DNA from: an uncultured Trueperaceae bacterium
GTDB taxonomy: Bacteria; Deinococcota; Deinococci; Deinococcales; Trueperaceae
Direction: 5' to 3'
Assembly: GCA_937873495.1 (NCBI GenBank)
Contig: CALMXZ010000010.1
Coordinates: forward strand, 186,001 to 250,000
Length of the DNA: 64,000 bases
The notes under the pieces are model-generated. The model was not told the DNA's origin and made no database searches. It worked only from the letters and a program-made list of their open reading frames with translations. The position numbers and the translations under genes were made by a program. Each line of letters opens with the position of its first letter. Positions within the stretch are counted from its first letter, which is position 1. This document shows, piece by piece, positions 1 through 8,813 of the stretch.

Positions 1-1
1 G

Positions 2-373
2 GACGCGAGCGGCAGGCGCCGCCCCGAGCCCATTCCCGGCAGCGAGTTCGTCATCCCGGCCGACCAGGTCATCAAGGCCATCGGCCAGGAGAAGCTCGTC
101 GCCCTCTACGACGCGGTGGGCGTCGAGCACGCCGCGGGCTACGTGCGCACGGACGACGAGCTGCGTACGAGCAACCCCAAGGTCTTCGCCGCCGGCGACT
201 GCGTGCGCGCCACCGGTCAGGCCCTCACCGTCACCGCCTCGGAGGACGGCAAGATCGCCGCGCGCGCCATCGCCAGGCAGCTCGGCGTGGCCGAGCCGAC
301 GCCCGCGAGGGACGGCACACGCGGGCGCTTCCTGCACGCCACGGTCAACGAGTTCGGGAGGATCCATGGCTGA
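2..373 (+). CDS. preT: NAD-dependent dihydropyrimidine dehydrogenase, PreT subunit (C-terminal part)
   Basis: This is the 3' end of a gene that begins before the window; the open frame runs from base 2. The visible 123 residues hold the last FAD-binding segment of a glutamate-synthase-like flavoprotein, with the typical motif VFAAGDCVRATGQALTVTA followed by a helix rich in Ala (EDGKIAARAIARQL). PreT takes electrons from NAD(P)H and passes them to PreA for reduction of uracil or thymine. Its last eight bases overlap the start of preA, which indicates translational coupling. Identity as PreT rather than a generic small glutamate synthase subunit rests mainly on that neighbour. Confidence 0.88.
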   Translation, partial: DASGRRRPEPIPGSEFVIPADQVIKAIGQEKLVALYDAVGVEHAAGYVRTDDELRTSNPKVFAAGDCVRATGQALTVTASEDGKIAARAIARQLGVAEPTPARDGTRGRFLHATVNEFGRIHG

Positions 374-1721
374 CCTGACCACCAACTTCGCCGGCGTCGT
401 TAGCCCGAACCCGTTCTGGCTCGCGTCCGCGCCACCCACGAACTCCGCCTATCAGATCAACAAGGCGTTCGAGTACGGTTGGGGCGGCGCCGTCTGGAAG
501 ACGATCGGCGACCCCGTGCTGAACGTGTGCAACCGCTACGGCCAGTTCGAGTACGGTCACCGCCGCCTCATCGCCATCAACAACGTCGAGCTCATCTCGG
601 ATCGGCCGATCGAGATCAACCTCAAGGAGATCCGCGAGGTCAAGAAGCTCTGGCCCGACCGGGCCGTGGTCGTGTCGGCGATGGTCTCGTCAAACGAGGC
701 GGCCTGGCGCAAGGTCGTGCAGCAGATCGAGGACACCGGCGCCGACGCCATCGAGCTCAACTACGGCTGCCCGCACGGGATGAGCGAGCGCGGCATGGGC
801 GCGGCGGTCGGGCAGGTGCCCGAGTACTGCGAGATGATCACGGGCTGGGTCACGGCCGCCGCCAGCATCCCGGTCATCGTGAAGCTGACGCCCAACGTCA
901 CCAACATCGTGCCGCCGGCCCACGCGGCCGTCAACGCCGGCGCGGACGGCATCTCGCTCATCAACACCATCAACTCCATCACCGGCGTCGACCTCGACAG
1001 CCTGGAGATCTTCCCGAACGTCGGCGGCAAGGGCAGCCACGGCGGCTACGCCGGCCCGGCCGCGCGGCCCATCGCGCTGCACATGCTCTCCCAGGTGGCC
1101 TCGGATCCGAAGGTCAAGGCGTCCGGCATCCCGATCTCCGGCATGGGCGGCATCGAGACCTGGCGCGACGCGGCGGAGTTCCTCGTCCTCGGCTCGACCA
1201 GCATGCAGGTCTGCACGGCGGTCATGCACTACGGCTTCCGCATCATCCACGAGCTGTGCGACGGCCTCTCCAACTGGCTCGACGAGAAGGGCGCGAGCTC
1301 GATCTCCGAGTTCGTAGGCAAGTCCGTCCCTCGCATCGGCCACTTCGGCGACTTCGACCTCTCGTTCAAGACGGTCGCGGTCATCGACGAGGAGAAGTGC
1401 ATCCAGTGCAACCTCTGCTACGTCGCCTGCGACGAGGGGGCGCACCAGTGCATCGACCTCACCAAGGACGGCGCGCGGGTCGACCCTGAGCACTACTCCG
1501 GCGCGGAGCTGCTGCAGCCGAAGGTGCGTGAGGAGGACTGCGTCGGCTGCGACCTCTGCAGCCTCGTGTGCCCGGTGGACGACTGCATCACCATGCAGGA
1601 GCGGCCCCGCGAGCGCGAGAGCTTCACCTGGAACGAGCTCGTGAGGACGCGGCCGGAAGTCACGACCGACTGGGACGCCATGGTGGCGTTCCGGCGGGAA
1701 GTGGGCATAGAGATCCACTGA
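366..1721 (+). CDS. preA: NAD-dependent dihydropyrimidine dehydrogenase, PreA subunit
   Basis: A 451-residue protein made of a dihydroorotate-dehydrogenase-like FMN barrel followed by a ferredoxin domain. The barrel shows NPFWLASAPPT near the N terminus, ELNYGCPHGMSERGMG near residue 135 and SGMGGIETWRDAAEF near 257. The C-terminal part carries two 4Fe-4S motifs, CIQCNLCYVAC and CVGCDLCSLVCPVDDC. It reduces uracil and thymine to the 5,6-dihydro forms in the cytoplasm, the first step of reductive pyrimidine degradation. The position of the mammalian active-site cysteine reads AVGQ rather than ACGQ; as far as I recall E. coli PreA also has valine there, so I do not treat it as inactivation. Confidence 0.95.
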   Translation: MADLTTNFAGVVSPNPFWLASAPPTNSAYQINKAFEYGWGGAVWKTIGDPVLNVCNRYGQFEYGHRRLIAINNVELISDRPIEINLKEIREVKKLWPDRAVVVSAMVSSNEAAWRKVVQQIEDTGADAIELNYGCPHGMSERGMGAAVGQVPEYCEMITGWVTAAASIPVIVKLTPNVTNIVPPAHAAVNAGADGISLINTINSITGVDLDSLEIFPNVGGKGSHGGYAGPAARPIALHMLSQVASDPKVKASGIPISGMGGIETWRDAAEFLVLGSTSMQVCTAVMHYGFRIIHELCDGLSNWLDEKGASSISEFVGKSVPRIGHFGDFDLSFKTVAVIDEEKCIQCNLCYVACDEGAHQCIDLTKDGARVDPEHYSGAELLQPKVREEDCVGCDLCSLVCPVDDCITMQERPRERESFTWNELVRTRPEVTTDWDAMVAFRREVGIEIH

Positions 1722-1799
1722 GCGGCGTGGCTCGAGCGCCTCGGCGCGCCGGAGCGCGCCTGTTCACCGGCGCCATGCGAACGCCGAGAAAGGACGAAC

Positions 1800-3179
1800 G
1801 TGAGCCTGCTCATCAAGAACGGCGAGATAGTGACGGCGGCCGAGCGCATGCACGCCGACATCTACTGCGAGGGCGAGACCATCACGCGCATCGGCAAGGG
1901 GCTGGACGCGCCGGAGGGCACGACGGTCGTCGACGCGGCCGGCAAGTACGTGTTCCCCGGCTTCATAGACCCGCACGTGCATATCCATCTGCCGTTCATG
2001 GGCACCCTCACCAAGGACACGCACCGCACGGGCAGCCAGGCCGCTCTCGTCGGTGGCACGACCACCTACATCGAGATGCTTGCGCCCAGCCGGCACGAGG
2101 ACCTCATGGCCGGCTACCGCCTCTGGAACGAGCTGGCGGAAGGCAACAGCGCCTGCGACTACACGTTCCACATCGGCGTGTCGAAGTACGACGCCGAGGC
2201 GGAGGCGCAGCTGCGCGAGATCGTCGCGGACGGCATGACGTCCTTCAAGGTCTTCCTCTCGTACAAGGGCTTCTTCGGCGTGAACGACGAGGAGCTCTTC
2301 CGCACGCTCACGCTGGCGAAGGAGCTCGGCGTCATCGTCACGGCCCACTGCGAGAACGACGAGCTCGTGGCGCAGCTGCAGGCGCAGCTCCTCGCCGCCG
2401 GCCGGACCGGGCCGGAGTGGCACGAGCCGTCGCGGCCGGAACGGGTCGAGGCCGACGGCACCAACCACTTCGCGACGTTCCTGGAGATCACGGGCGCCCG
2501 CGGCTACGTCGTGCATCTGAGCTGCGCCCCGGCGCTGGCGGCGGCGCTGGCCGCCAAGGAGCGCGGCGTCTCCCTCGCCATAGAGTGCGTGGTGCCGCAC
2601 CTGGTCCTCGACAAGACCTACGCCGAGCGCCCCGACTTCGAGGGCGCGAAGTACGTCATGTCGCCGCCCCTGCGAGACAAGCGCAACCAGAAGCCGCTGT
2701 GGGACGCGCTCGCCGCCGGTCTCGTCGACACGGTCGCCACCGACCACGCCCCCTTCGACTTCAAGGGCCAGAAGGCGATGGGCCGCGACGACTTCACGAA
2801 GATCCCCAACGGCATCCCGACCATCGAGGACCGCGTGAACCTCCTCTACACCTACGGCGTCAGCCGCGGCAACCTCTCGCTCGAGCGCTTCGTGAGCGCC
2901 GCCAGCACGCGGGCGGCCCAGCTCTTCGGCCTCTACCCGCGCAAGGGCACCGTCGCCGTCGGCGCGGACGCCGACCTCGTCGTCTACGACCCCAACTACC
3001 GGGGCCGCATCAGCGCCACGACCCACGCGATGAACGTCGACTACTCCGGGTTCGAGGGCGTCGAGATCGACGGGCGCCCGAGCGTGGTGACGGTGCGTGG
3101 CGAGGTCGCCGCCGTGGACGGCAAGTTCGTCGGCGACCCGGGGCGCGGCAAGCTCCTCAGGCGCACTCCAACCAGTTAG
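1800..3179 (+). CDS. hydA: dihydropyrimidinase (D-hydantoinase family)
   Basis: A 459-residue amidohydrolase that opens dihydrouracil or dihydrothymine to the N-carbamoyl beta-amino acid, the step after PreTA. Binuclear metal-site motifs are present in order: DPHVHIH near residue 58, the carbamylated-lysine region TSFKVFLSYKG near 147, TAHCEN near 180, HLSC near 237 and ATDHAPF near 313. The GTG start is chosen because AAAGGA lies eight bases upstream and the protein begins with the usual LLIKNGEIVTA strand. It follows preA after 78 bases on the same strand and precedes an importer, so uptake and degradation appear to be one unit. No beta-ureidopropionase is visible here. Confidence 0.93.
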   Translation: MSLLIKNGEIVTAAERMHADIYCEGETITRIGKGLDAPEGTTVVDAAGKYVFPGFIDPHVHIHLPFMGTLTKDTHRTGSQAALVGGTTTYIEMLAPSRHEDLMAGYRLWNELAEGNSACDYTFHIGVSKYDAEAEAQLREIVADGMTSFKVFLSYKGFFGVNDEELFRTLTLAKELGVIVTAHCENDELVAQLQAQLLAAGRTGPEWHEPSRPERVEADGTNHFATFLEITGARGYVVHLSCAPALAAALAAKERGVSLAIECVVPHLVLDKTYAERPDFEGAKYVMSPPLRDKRNQKPLWDALAAGLVDTVATDHAPFDFKGQKAMGRDDFTKIPNGIPTIEDRVNLLYTYGVSRGNLSLERFVSAASTRAAQLFGLYPRKGTVAVGADADLVVYDPNYRGRISATTHAMNVDYSGFEGVEIDGRPSVVTVRGEVAAVDGKFVGDPGRGKLLRRTPTS

Positions 3180-3191
3180 AGGCGGCTCACA

Positions 3192-4055
3192 GTGCCAGAG
3201 GCCCCCGTGATCATCGACGTCCAGGACGTCAGCAAGCTCTTCCGCGTCGGCAAGGTCGAGGCGGTGGCGTTGCAGGACGCCAACCTGCAGATCCGCGACG
3301 GTCAGTTCGTCAGCCTCATCGGCCCGTCCGGTTGCGGCAAGACGACGCTGATGCGCTTGGTAGCCGACCTCATCGAGCCGACGAGCGGCCGCATCACCGT
3401 GGCGGGCAGGTCGCCGAAGGAGGCGCGCGCCGCGCGCGAGTACGGTTACGTGTTCCAGGCGCCCGCCCTCTACGACTGGCGCAACGTGCTGACCAACGTC
3501 ATGCTCCCGCTCGAGATCATGGGGTGGCCCAAAGGCGAACGCAGGGAGCGGGCCGAGGAGATGCTGCGGCTCGTCGGCCTGGAGGGCTTCCACCGCTCGT
3601 ACCCATGGCAGCTGTCCGGCGGCATGCAACAGCGCGTCTCGATAGCTCGGGCCCTCGCCTTCGACCCGAAGCTCCTCCTGATGGACGAGCCGTTCGGCGC
3701 GCTCGACGAGATCACGCGCGAGGTCATGAACTTCGAGCTCCTGCGGCTCTGGCGGCAGACGAAGAAGACGGTCGTGTTCGTCACCCACTCCATCGCCGAG
3801 GCCGTGTTCCTCTCGTCTCACATCGTCGTCATGACGGCCAGGCCTGGCAGGATCCGGGAGGTCATCGAGGTCGACCTGCCTTACCCGCGCGACCATCAGA
3901 CGCGCGAATCCGAGCGGTTCTTCGAGCTCACCACGCGCGTGCGCGAGGCGTTGCGGCTCGGCAAGGAAGGCGAGGGCGCCTCTGATGGCGGTCATGCCTC
4001 CGGCGGCACGGCGGTCGGCGGGTCTGGCAGGACGCTGGCCAAGGTCGGTCACTGA
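3192..4055 (+). CDS. ABC transporter ATP-binding protein (nitrate/sulfonate/pyrimidine-type importer)
   Basis: A 287-residue nucleotide-binding subunit of the SsuB/TauB/ThiZ type. Walker A is GPSGCGKTT near residue 43, the signature is LSGGMQQR near 143, and Walker B is LLLMDEPFGALDE near 163, followed by the H-loop in FVTHSIAEA. It begins with GTG 12 bases after the dihydropyrimidinase stop, behind AGAGGCGG. With the two permeases and the binding protein that follow it forms a complete importer. The substrate is inferred from context to be a pyrimidine base or a derivative; the sequence alone does not prove this. Confidence 0.93.
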   Translation: MPEAPVIIDVQDVSKLFRVGKVEAVALQDANLQIRDGQFVSLIGPSGCGKTTLMRLVADLIEPTSGRITVAGRSPKEARAAREYGYVFQAPALYDWRNVLTNVMLPLEIMGWPKGERRERAEEMLRLVGLEGFHRSYPWQLSGGMQQRVSIARALAFDPKLLLMDEPFGALDEITREVMNFELLRLWRQTKKTVVFVTHSIAEAVFLSSHIVVMTARPGRIREVIEVDLPYPRDHQTRESERFFELTTRVREALRLGKEGEGASDGGHASGGTAVGGSGRTLAKVGH

Positions 4056-4056
4056 C

Positions 4057-6060
4057 GTGGCGCGCGCCGCGGCGGACGGTACCAGAGCGCCCGCCTGGCG
4101 CCGCGCCCTCTCCGGTTGGGTAGCCATCGCGGTGGTGCTCGCCGTGCTCGTCGCGCTCATGTACCCGGTCGCGCTCCTGCTCGGCCTCCCGCTGGCGCGC
4201 ACGCGCATGGACAACGTCGCGAACTGGGTGCGCGCCACCTCGACCCCCAAGCCGCTCGCGGCGGCGCCAGCGGACCCGGAGGCGGGCGCGCCGGCGGGCG
4301 CGGAGCTGCGCTTCGGTGGCGCCGAGAGCCTCTCCACGGGGCGCTCGGTGCTCGTCTACGGCGACCGGCCGGTCGACGCCACCTACGACCTCGAAGACGG
4401 CGCCGCGCGCCTGCGCGACGCGCTGGCTGGGCCGCTCCTCGAGTGGGGCGAGGCGTTGACGGGCCCCCTCGACACGCGCCCGTCAGGCGACGTCGACGCG
4501 AGCCCGCCCGGCTCCCCGGCGGCGGCCGGAGCCGCCGCCTCGAACGGCGCTGCCGGCCATGTGTTCGCCCTGCCCGCGAGCGCCTGGGAAGCCCTCTACC
4601 TTGGCGGTCGCCTGCTGGTTGCCGGTGCCGAGGAGGCCAGCGAGCGCGCCGACGGCGTGTTGACGGCGTTCACGTTCCCCGAGGCCGAGGCAGGCCCCGT
4701 CCTCGTGAACGGCCAGCTGCTCCTCGAGGGCGAGGGTTTCGAGGCGGACGGGCGACGGGTCGAGTTGCGCTCGCCCGCGCCCTTCAACGCGCGGGTGCGC
4801 CGCGTCAGCGGCGACTACGCCGTGCTCGACGCCGCGGCCGGCACCATCGCGTTGGCCGAGGCGAGCGCGGAGGCGCCGCGCGCCGCGACGGCGACGTTGG
4901 CGGCCGTCGAGCGCCTGGTGGGGGAGGTCGACGGCGTCAACCGCGTCTTCCACCTGCAGCACGCGCCCCTCGTCGAATCCGACCCCGACAGGCGCATCAT
5001 GCTCGAGGACGTCGAGCTCTCGCCCGCCGCCGAGAGGCCGGCCGAACGGGTCGACGGCGAGCGCAAGGCGTTCACGTTCACGGGCGACCGCGGGGTCGTC
5101 ACGGTGAACGGCGTCGAGGCGCTCGAGGGGCGGGACTTCGGCCGAGCTGGACCCGTCGTGACGTTCACGGTCGCCCCGCCAAGGAACGCCGCCCTCAGGC
5201 AGTACCCCGACTACGTCGTGAACGACCCGGCCATGGGCGTCATCACCTTGGCCAAGGCGCCGGCGCCCGGCAGCCGCGTGTGGGCCGCCGCCTACACCTA
5301 CTACGACCACCCGGCCTGCGGCTCGAGCGAGATCGAGTGCTTCCTCTCGATGCCGCAGCATCCCATGCCGTTCCCCCACTGGATCGCGAGGCGCATCCCC
5401 GCCTTCCTGACCAACTACCCGCTCTCCGACTCTCGCAACGTCGTGCGCGCCACCCTGTACACCGCCGGCGGCACCCTCACGGCGCTCGCGCTCGGGGGCC
5501 TGCTCGGCGTGCTCCTCGCGATCGTCTTCGTGGCCATCCGACCTCTCGAGCGCGCGCTCCTGCCCTGGGTCATCGCCTCGCAGACCGTCCCGATCATCGC
5601 CCTCGTCCCGGTGCTCCTGCTCCTGCTCGGCAACGCCGGTGTCACGGTGCAGACGAGCCTCGTGCCGGCCGCGCTCATCGGGGCGTACATAGCGTTCTTC
5701 CCCGTGACCGTCGGCACGGTGACGGGTCTGCGTTCCGTCGACCCGCTGTCGCTCGACCTGATGAAGAGCTACGCGTCGTCGCCGCTCCAGGTCTTCTGGA
5801 AGGTGCGTTTCCCCGCGGCGGTGCCCTACCTGTTCGTGAGCCTAAAGCTCGGCGCCGCCGCCGCCCTCGTCGGCGCGCTGGTCGCCGAGACGGAGTCGAA
5901 CAACCGCCTTGGCCTCGGCTACGCCATCGTCGGCCAGGTGCAAGCCGGCAACGTCTCCGACGTCTGGATCCTGCTGCTCATCTCCGCCGCGCTCGGCATC
6001 GGCCTCGTGGCCCTCGTCGGGCTCCTGCAACGCTTCACCGCGCCGTGGGAGCGCCGCTGA
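4057..6060 (+). CDS. ABC transporter permease with large repeat-containing extracytoplasmic insert
   Basis: The C-terminal ~200 residues are a normal BPD_transp_1 permease domain, with the EAA-type loop around SLDLMKSYASSPLQVF contacting the ATPase. Ahead of it lie one membrane helix (about residues 20-46) and some 415 residues of predicted extracytoplasmic sequence. Inside that insert two similar units can be aligned by eye, roughly residues 197-273 and 332-416. Each starts DG...AFTF, then V.VNG...LEG.(D)F, P..NA..R...DY.V.D and ends G.I.LA. A partial third copy starts VDGVNRVFHL. I chose the GTG two bases after the previous stop; an in-frame ATG at 3985 would add 24 residues overlapping the ATPase gene. 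Confidence 0.88.
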   Translation: MARAAADGTRAPAWRRALSGWVAIAVVLAVLVALMYPVALLLGLPLARTRMDNVANWVRATSTPKPLAAAPADPEAGAPAGAELRFGGAESLSTGRSVLVYGDRPVDATYDLEDGAARLRDALAGPLLEWGEALTGPLDTRPSGDVDASPPGSPAAAGAAASNGAAGHVFALPASAWEALYLGGRLLVAGAEEASERADGVLTAFTFPEAEAGPVLVNGQLLLEGEGFEADGRRVELRSPAPFNARVRRVSGDYAVLDAAAGTIALAEASAEAPRAATATLAAVERLVGEVDGVNRVFHLQHAPLVESDPDRRIMLEDVELSPAAERPAERVDGERKAFTFTGDRGVVTVNGVEALEGRDFGRAGPVVTFTVAPPRNAALRQYPDYVVNDPAMGVITLAKAPAPGSRVWAAAYTYYDHPACGSSEIECFLSMPQHPMPFPHWIARRIPAFLTNYPLSDSRNVVRATLYTAGGTLTALALGGLLGVLLAIVFVAIRPLERALLPWVIASQTVPIIALVPVLLLLLGNAGVTVQTSLVPAALIGAYIAFFPVTVGTVTGLRSVDPLSLDLMKSYASSPLQVFWKVRFPAAVPYLFVSLKLGAAAALVGALVAETESNNRLGLGYAIVGQVQAGNVSDVWILLLISAALGIGLVALVGLLQRFTAPWERR

Positions 6061-7229
6061 TGGCTGCGCGCGTCTCCGGGCGGCCCGCTGGCGCCGCGCG
6101 CGTTTGGAGCCCGCACGTGCCGACGGTGCTGATGCTCCTCGTCGCCATCGTCGGCCTCCTCGGACCGTTCTCGGTCGGCGGCGACGCTCTGCTGCTTGGC
6201 GGCAACGGCCTGGCCGTCGGCTGCCTTGCGCTCCTCGCGGTGGCGCTGGTGCCTACCGGCTGGGGCGGCCCGTGGGCCGTGCCGTTGGCAACGCCGCTCG
6301 CCGTGTCGGCCGCGTTCCTTGCCCTCCTCGCACAGCGCGCCCTCGCCGGTCCGGCCGGCTGGGGCTACTGGTTGACGCTCCTCGGGTCGTTGGCGGCCGC
6401 CGCCACCGCCGCCGGTCGGGTGAGCGTGATCGAGCTCGAGAGCGACGCGCCCCGCTGGCGGCACCAGGTGCAGCGGCTCGTGCCGGCCGCCACCGTCGCG
6501 TTCCTCGTCCTCCTGGCCTGGGAAGGCCTGGTCGTAGGCTCGCGCGTGCCCAAGGGGATCTTCCCACGCGTCTCCGACATCTGGCTGGCGTTCGTCGGCA
6601 CCTGGCGCGTGCTCATGGCCGACGCCTACCTGACGTTCGTCAAGGAGGTCATGTTCGGCTTCGCCGTCGGCCTCACGCTCGGCTTCCTGGTGGGCAGCGC
6701 CATCGCGTTCAGCCGCTTCATGCAGCGGGGCTTCCTGCCGCTCGCCACCGCGTTCGGAGCCGTGCCCATCGTCGGCCTGGCGCCCGTCCTGGGCCGGGCC
6801 CTCGGCGTCGACTGGGAGTCGAAGGCGGCCGTGGTCGTCATCGTCACGTTCTTCCCCGTGGTCCTCAACACGGTGCAAGGGTTGACGCTCGTCGACCCGC
6901 TCAAGCTCGAGCTCCTGCGCTCCTACGGCGCCGGGCCCCTCACCGTCTTCCTCAAACTGCGCGTCCCCAACGCCCTGCCATACGTCTTCAACGCCCTGAA
7001 GGTCGCGGTCGTCGTCGGCGTCGTGAGCGTCATCGTGGCCGAGTTCCTCATCCCTGGTCCGCCCAACGGCCTCGGCCAGCGCATCAGCCTCTCGGCGCAC
7101 CGCGGTGCGTTCGACATCGTGTTCGCGGCCATCCTCGTGTCGAGCCTCATCTCCATGGCCCTCTACTGGGCCGTCGGCTTGCTCGAGCGAGCCTTCACTT
7201 CATGGCACCCGTCGACGAGGGGGTCCTAG
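6060..7229 (+). CDS. ABC transporter permease (second membrane subunit of the pyrimidine-linked importer)
   Basis: A 389-residue integral membrane protein starting at an ATG that shares its A with the preceding TGA stop. The N-terminal ~130 residues form about four hydrophobic segments not usual in the minimal family. The C-terminal part is a BPD_transp_1 domain with the EAA-type loop LELLRSYGAGPLTVFLKLR near residue 282. Together with the preceding, much larger permease it would form the heterodimeric channel of the importer. Both subunits are longer than the roughly 250-residue SsuC/ThiX proteins they resemble. Confidence 0.92.
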   Translation: MAARVSGRPAGAARVWSPHVPTVLMLLVAIVGLLGPFSVGGDALLLGGNGLAVGCLALLAVALVPTGWGGPWAVPLATPLAVSAAFLALLAQRALAGPAGWGYWLTLLGSLAAAATAAGRVSVIELESDAPRWRHQVQRLVPAATVAFLVLLAWEGLVVGSRVPKGIFPRVSDIWLAFVGTWRVLMADAYLTFVKEVMFGFAVGLTLGFLVGSAIAFSRFMQRGFLPLATAFGAVPIVGLAPVLGRALGVDWESKAAVVVIVTFFPVVLNTVQGLTLVDPLKLELLRSYGAGPLTVFLKLRVPNALPYVFNALKVAVVVGVVSVIVAEFLIPGPPNGLGQRISLSAHRGAFDIVFAAILVSSLISMALYWAVGLLERAFTSWHPSTRGS

Positions 7230-7302
7230 AGTATGTGAACGCTCAAGGCCCTTCACGTCGGACAGGCTGTAACCTCGTGGGAAAGCTAATGGGAGGTAAC
7301 GA

Positions 7303-8352
7303 ATGAAACGGATGGTCCAAGCACTAGCCGCGCTCCTGCTCCTGCTCGCGCCGGTGGGGCTCGCACAGAACCTCATCCCCATCAACTTCCAGTCGAAGTG
7401 GTTCCCGCAGGCACAGTTCGCGGGCTACTTCGTGGCGCAGGACAAGGGCTTCTACGCGGAGGAAGGCCTCGACGTGACCGTGCTTGACGGCGGCAACGTC
7501 AACCCGACCGTCGCCGTGGCGTCCGGCAACGCCGACTTCGGCACCGACTGGGTCGCCAACATCCTCACGCAGCGCGACCAGGGCCTCGAGGTCGTCAACA
7601 TCGCCCAGATCTACCAGACCTCCGGCTACCGCCTCGTGGCGCTCAAGAGCTCCGGCATCGAGACGATCGCCGACATGGCCGGCCGCAAGGTCGGCGTGTG
7701 GGCGTTCGGCAACGAGTTCGCGGCCGAGGCCGTCTTCTCCGCCGCCGGGCTGTCCTCCAACCTCGACCCGACCGTGACCAGCCCCGACGTCGACGCCGTC
7801 GTCTACGCCTTCGACCCGTCGCTCGTGTTCCCCAACGAGGTGGACGTGGCGAGCGCCATGACCTACAACGAGCTCGATCAGATCGTCGGCCTCGGCTACG
7901 ACCTCGATACGCTCTCGATCCTCGACCCGGCGAGCATCGGGGCAGACCTCCTCGAGGACAGCCTCTTCGCCACCCCCGCCACGCTGGCGACCACGAACTT
8001 CAAGGGCTCCGGCCTCACGGGCGCCGAGGTGGCGCAGCGCTTCCTCCGTGCGAGCATCCGCGGCTGGGAGTACGCCGTCGAGCACCAGGACGAGGCCGTG
8101 CAGATCGTCCTCTCGCACTGCGGCGACACGTGCGCCGGCTCGGGCAGCCGCCAGAGCCCCCTCATCCACCAGACCTGGCAGATGGCCGAGGTCGCCAAGC
8201 TCGTCAAGCCGACCGCCGACACGCACGTCGGCGCCCTCGACCGCGCAGCGTTCGAGCGCTCCGTCAACCTGCTGGTCGACGTCGGCCTCATCAAGCAGGC
8301 CTACACGTGGGAACAGGCCGTCGACCCGAGCATTTACGACGCCGTCGACTGA
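7303..8352 (+). CDS. NMT1/THI5-like ABC substrate-binding protein
   Basis: A 349-residue secreted protein. A Sec signal peptide (MKRMVQALAALLLLLAPVGLAQ) ends near residue 22, with no lipobox cysteine. The mature part has the NMT1/THI5 opening KWFPQAQFAGYFVAQDKGFY and the strand GLDVTVLDGG. Proteins of this family bind thiamine-type pyrimidines, riboflavin, nitrate or sulfonates; here the company of PreTA and dihydropyrimidinase suggests a pyrimidine-like ligand. GGGAGGT stands 5 bases before the ATG. The gene ends the operon and is followed by a strong hairpin. Confidence 0.9.
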   Translation: MKRMVQALAALLLLLAPVGLAQNLIPINFQSKWFPQAQFAGYFVAQDKGFYAEEGLDVTVLDGGNVNPTVAVASGNADFGTDWVANILTQRDQGLEVVNIAQIYQTSGYRLVALKSSGIETIADMAGRKVGVWAFGNEFAAEAVFSAAGLSSNLDPTVTSPDVDAVVYAFDPSLVFPNEVDVASAMTYNELDQIVGLGYDLDTLSILDPASIGADLLEDSLFATPATLATTNFKGSGLTGAEVAQRFLRASIRGWEYAVEHQDEAVQIVLSHCGDTCAGSGSRQSPLIHQTWQMAEVAKLVKPTADTHVGALDRAAFERSVNLLVDVGLIKQAYTWEQAVDPSIYDAVD

Positions 8353-8384
8353 CCTGTAGGTAGGTCACCAAGTACGTAGGCCTT

Positions 8385-8411
8385 GCGCGCCGGCTTCAGT
8401 GGCCGGCGCGC
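8385..8411 (+). terminator. terminator-like hairpin after the pyrimidine operon
   Basis: GCGCGCCGGC and GCCGGCGCGC form a perfect 10-bp stem around the 7-base loop TTCAGTG, 32 bases after the binding-protein stop. No T-run follows, so it could also protect the mRNA 3' end. Confidence 0.6.
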
Positions 8412-8468
8412 TCGCTTGTGCGTCGGCTTATTGCTGCGGCCTCTTGCCGTGGCTGCGCGCCGTGGTCT

Positions 8469-8547
8469 GGTGGGTGGCGGGCCTCGCGCTAGCTGCTGGC
8501 CTGCGCTTCGCGCAGGAACGCACTACGCGCGAGGCCCGCCACCCACC
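8469..8547. repeat. long palindromic hairpin element A
   Basis: The arms at 8469-8489 and 8527-8547 are perfectly complementary over 21 bp. The 37-base loop contains a second hairpin, CCTGCGC-TTC-GCGCAGG. The outer flanks are CGTGGTCTGGTGG on the left and CCACCTCGAC on the right, shared with elements B, D and E. It lies in non-coding DNA after the pyrimidine operon. See also 8814-8896, 20092-20174, 23361-23447 and 23567-23650. Confidence 0.88.
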
Positions 8548-8646
8548 TCGACTTCGTCGGGTGGGGGCGCACGGCTTCGCGCGGGCGTCCAGTGGCCGGC
8601 ACCGCGCGTCTCCGTCTCGGGGCCGCGTAGCGACTACGGCCGGCAG

Positions 8647-8754
8647 CCCGACCGTGCATCCGACGGTGTGCCGTACTGTGCACCCGCCCGTACGCCCGGC
8701 CGTGTGCCGTACCGTGCACGCGACGGAGTGCCGTACCCCGCATCCGAGGAGACC
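8647..8754. repeat. degenerate 12-bp tandem repeat, about nine units
   Basis: The stretch can be cut into consecutive 12-mers resembling CCGTACCGTGCA. Examples are CCGTACTGTGCA at 8671, CCGTACCGTGCA at 8707 and CCGTACCCCGCA at 8731, alternating with units such as CCCGGCCGTGTG. The word GTGCCGTAC recurs at 8668, 8704 and 8728, spaced 36 and 24 bases, both multiples of 12. It looks non-coding. Confidence 0.75.
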
Positions 8755-8813
8755 TAGAGGCAAGTCGACGCGAGCGTTCCGCGGTCTGCCACGACCCGGC
8801 CAATGACGGTCGA

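Noticed and set aside
366-1721. Loss of the catalytic cysteine in PreA (AVGQ instead of ACGQ)
   Set aside because: As far as I recall bacterial PreA such as that of E. coli also has Val there, so it is not evidence for inactivation.
1764-4337. An open frame of more than 850 codons on the minus strand opposite dihydropyrimidinase and the ABC ATPase
   Set aside because: High G+C gives long antisense frames; it lies opposite two well-supported genes and its composition is the shadow type (rich in Arg, Gly, Val, His, Asp).
8641-8760. CRISPR-like array
   Set aside because: The period is 12 bases with no unique spacers and no cas genes; it is a plain degenerate tandem repeat.
8383-8806. Two overlapping plus-strand frames of 124 and 135 codons after the pyrimidine operon
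   Set aside because: They run through the hairpin and the tandem repeat, have no ribosome site and read as low-complexity Arg/Ala/Pro/Gly sequence.
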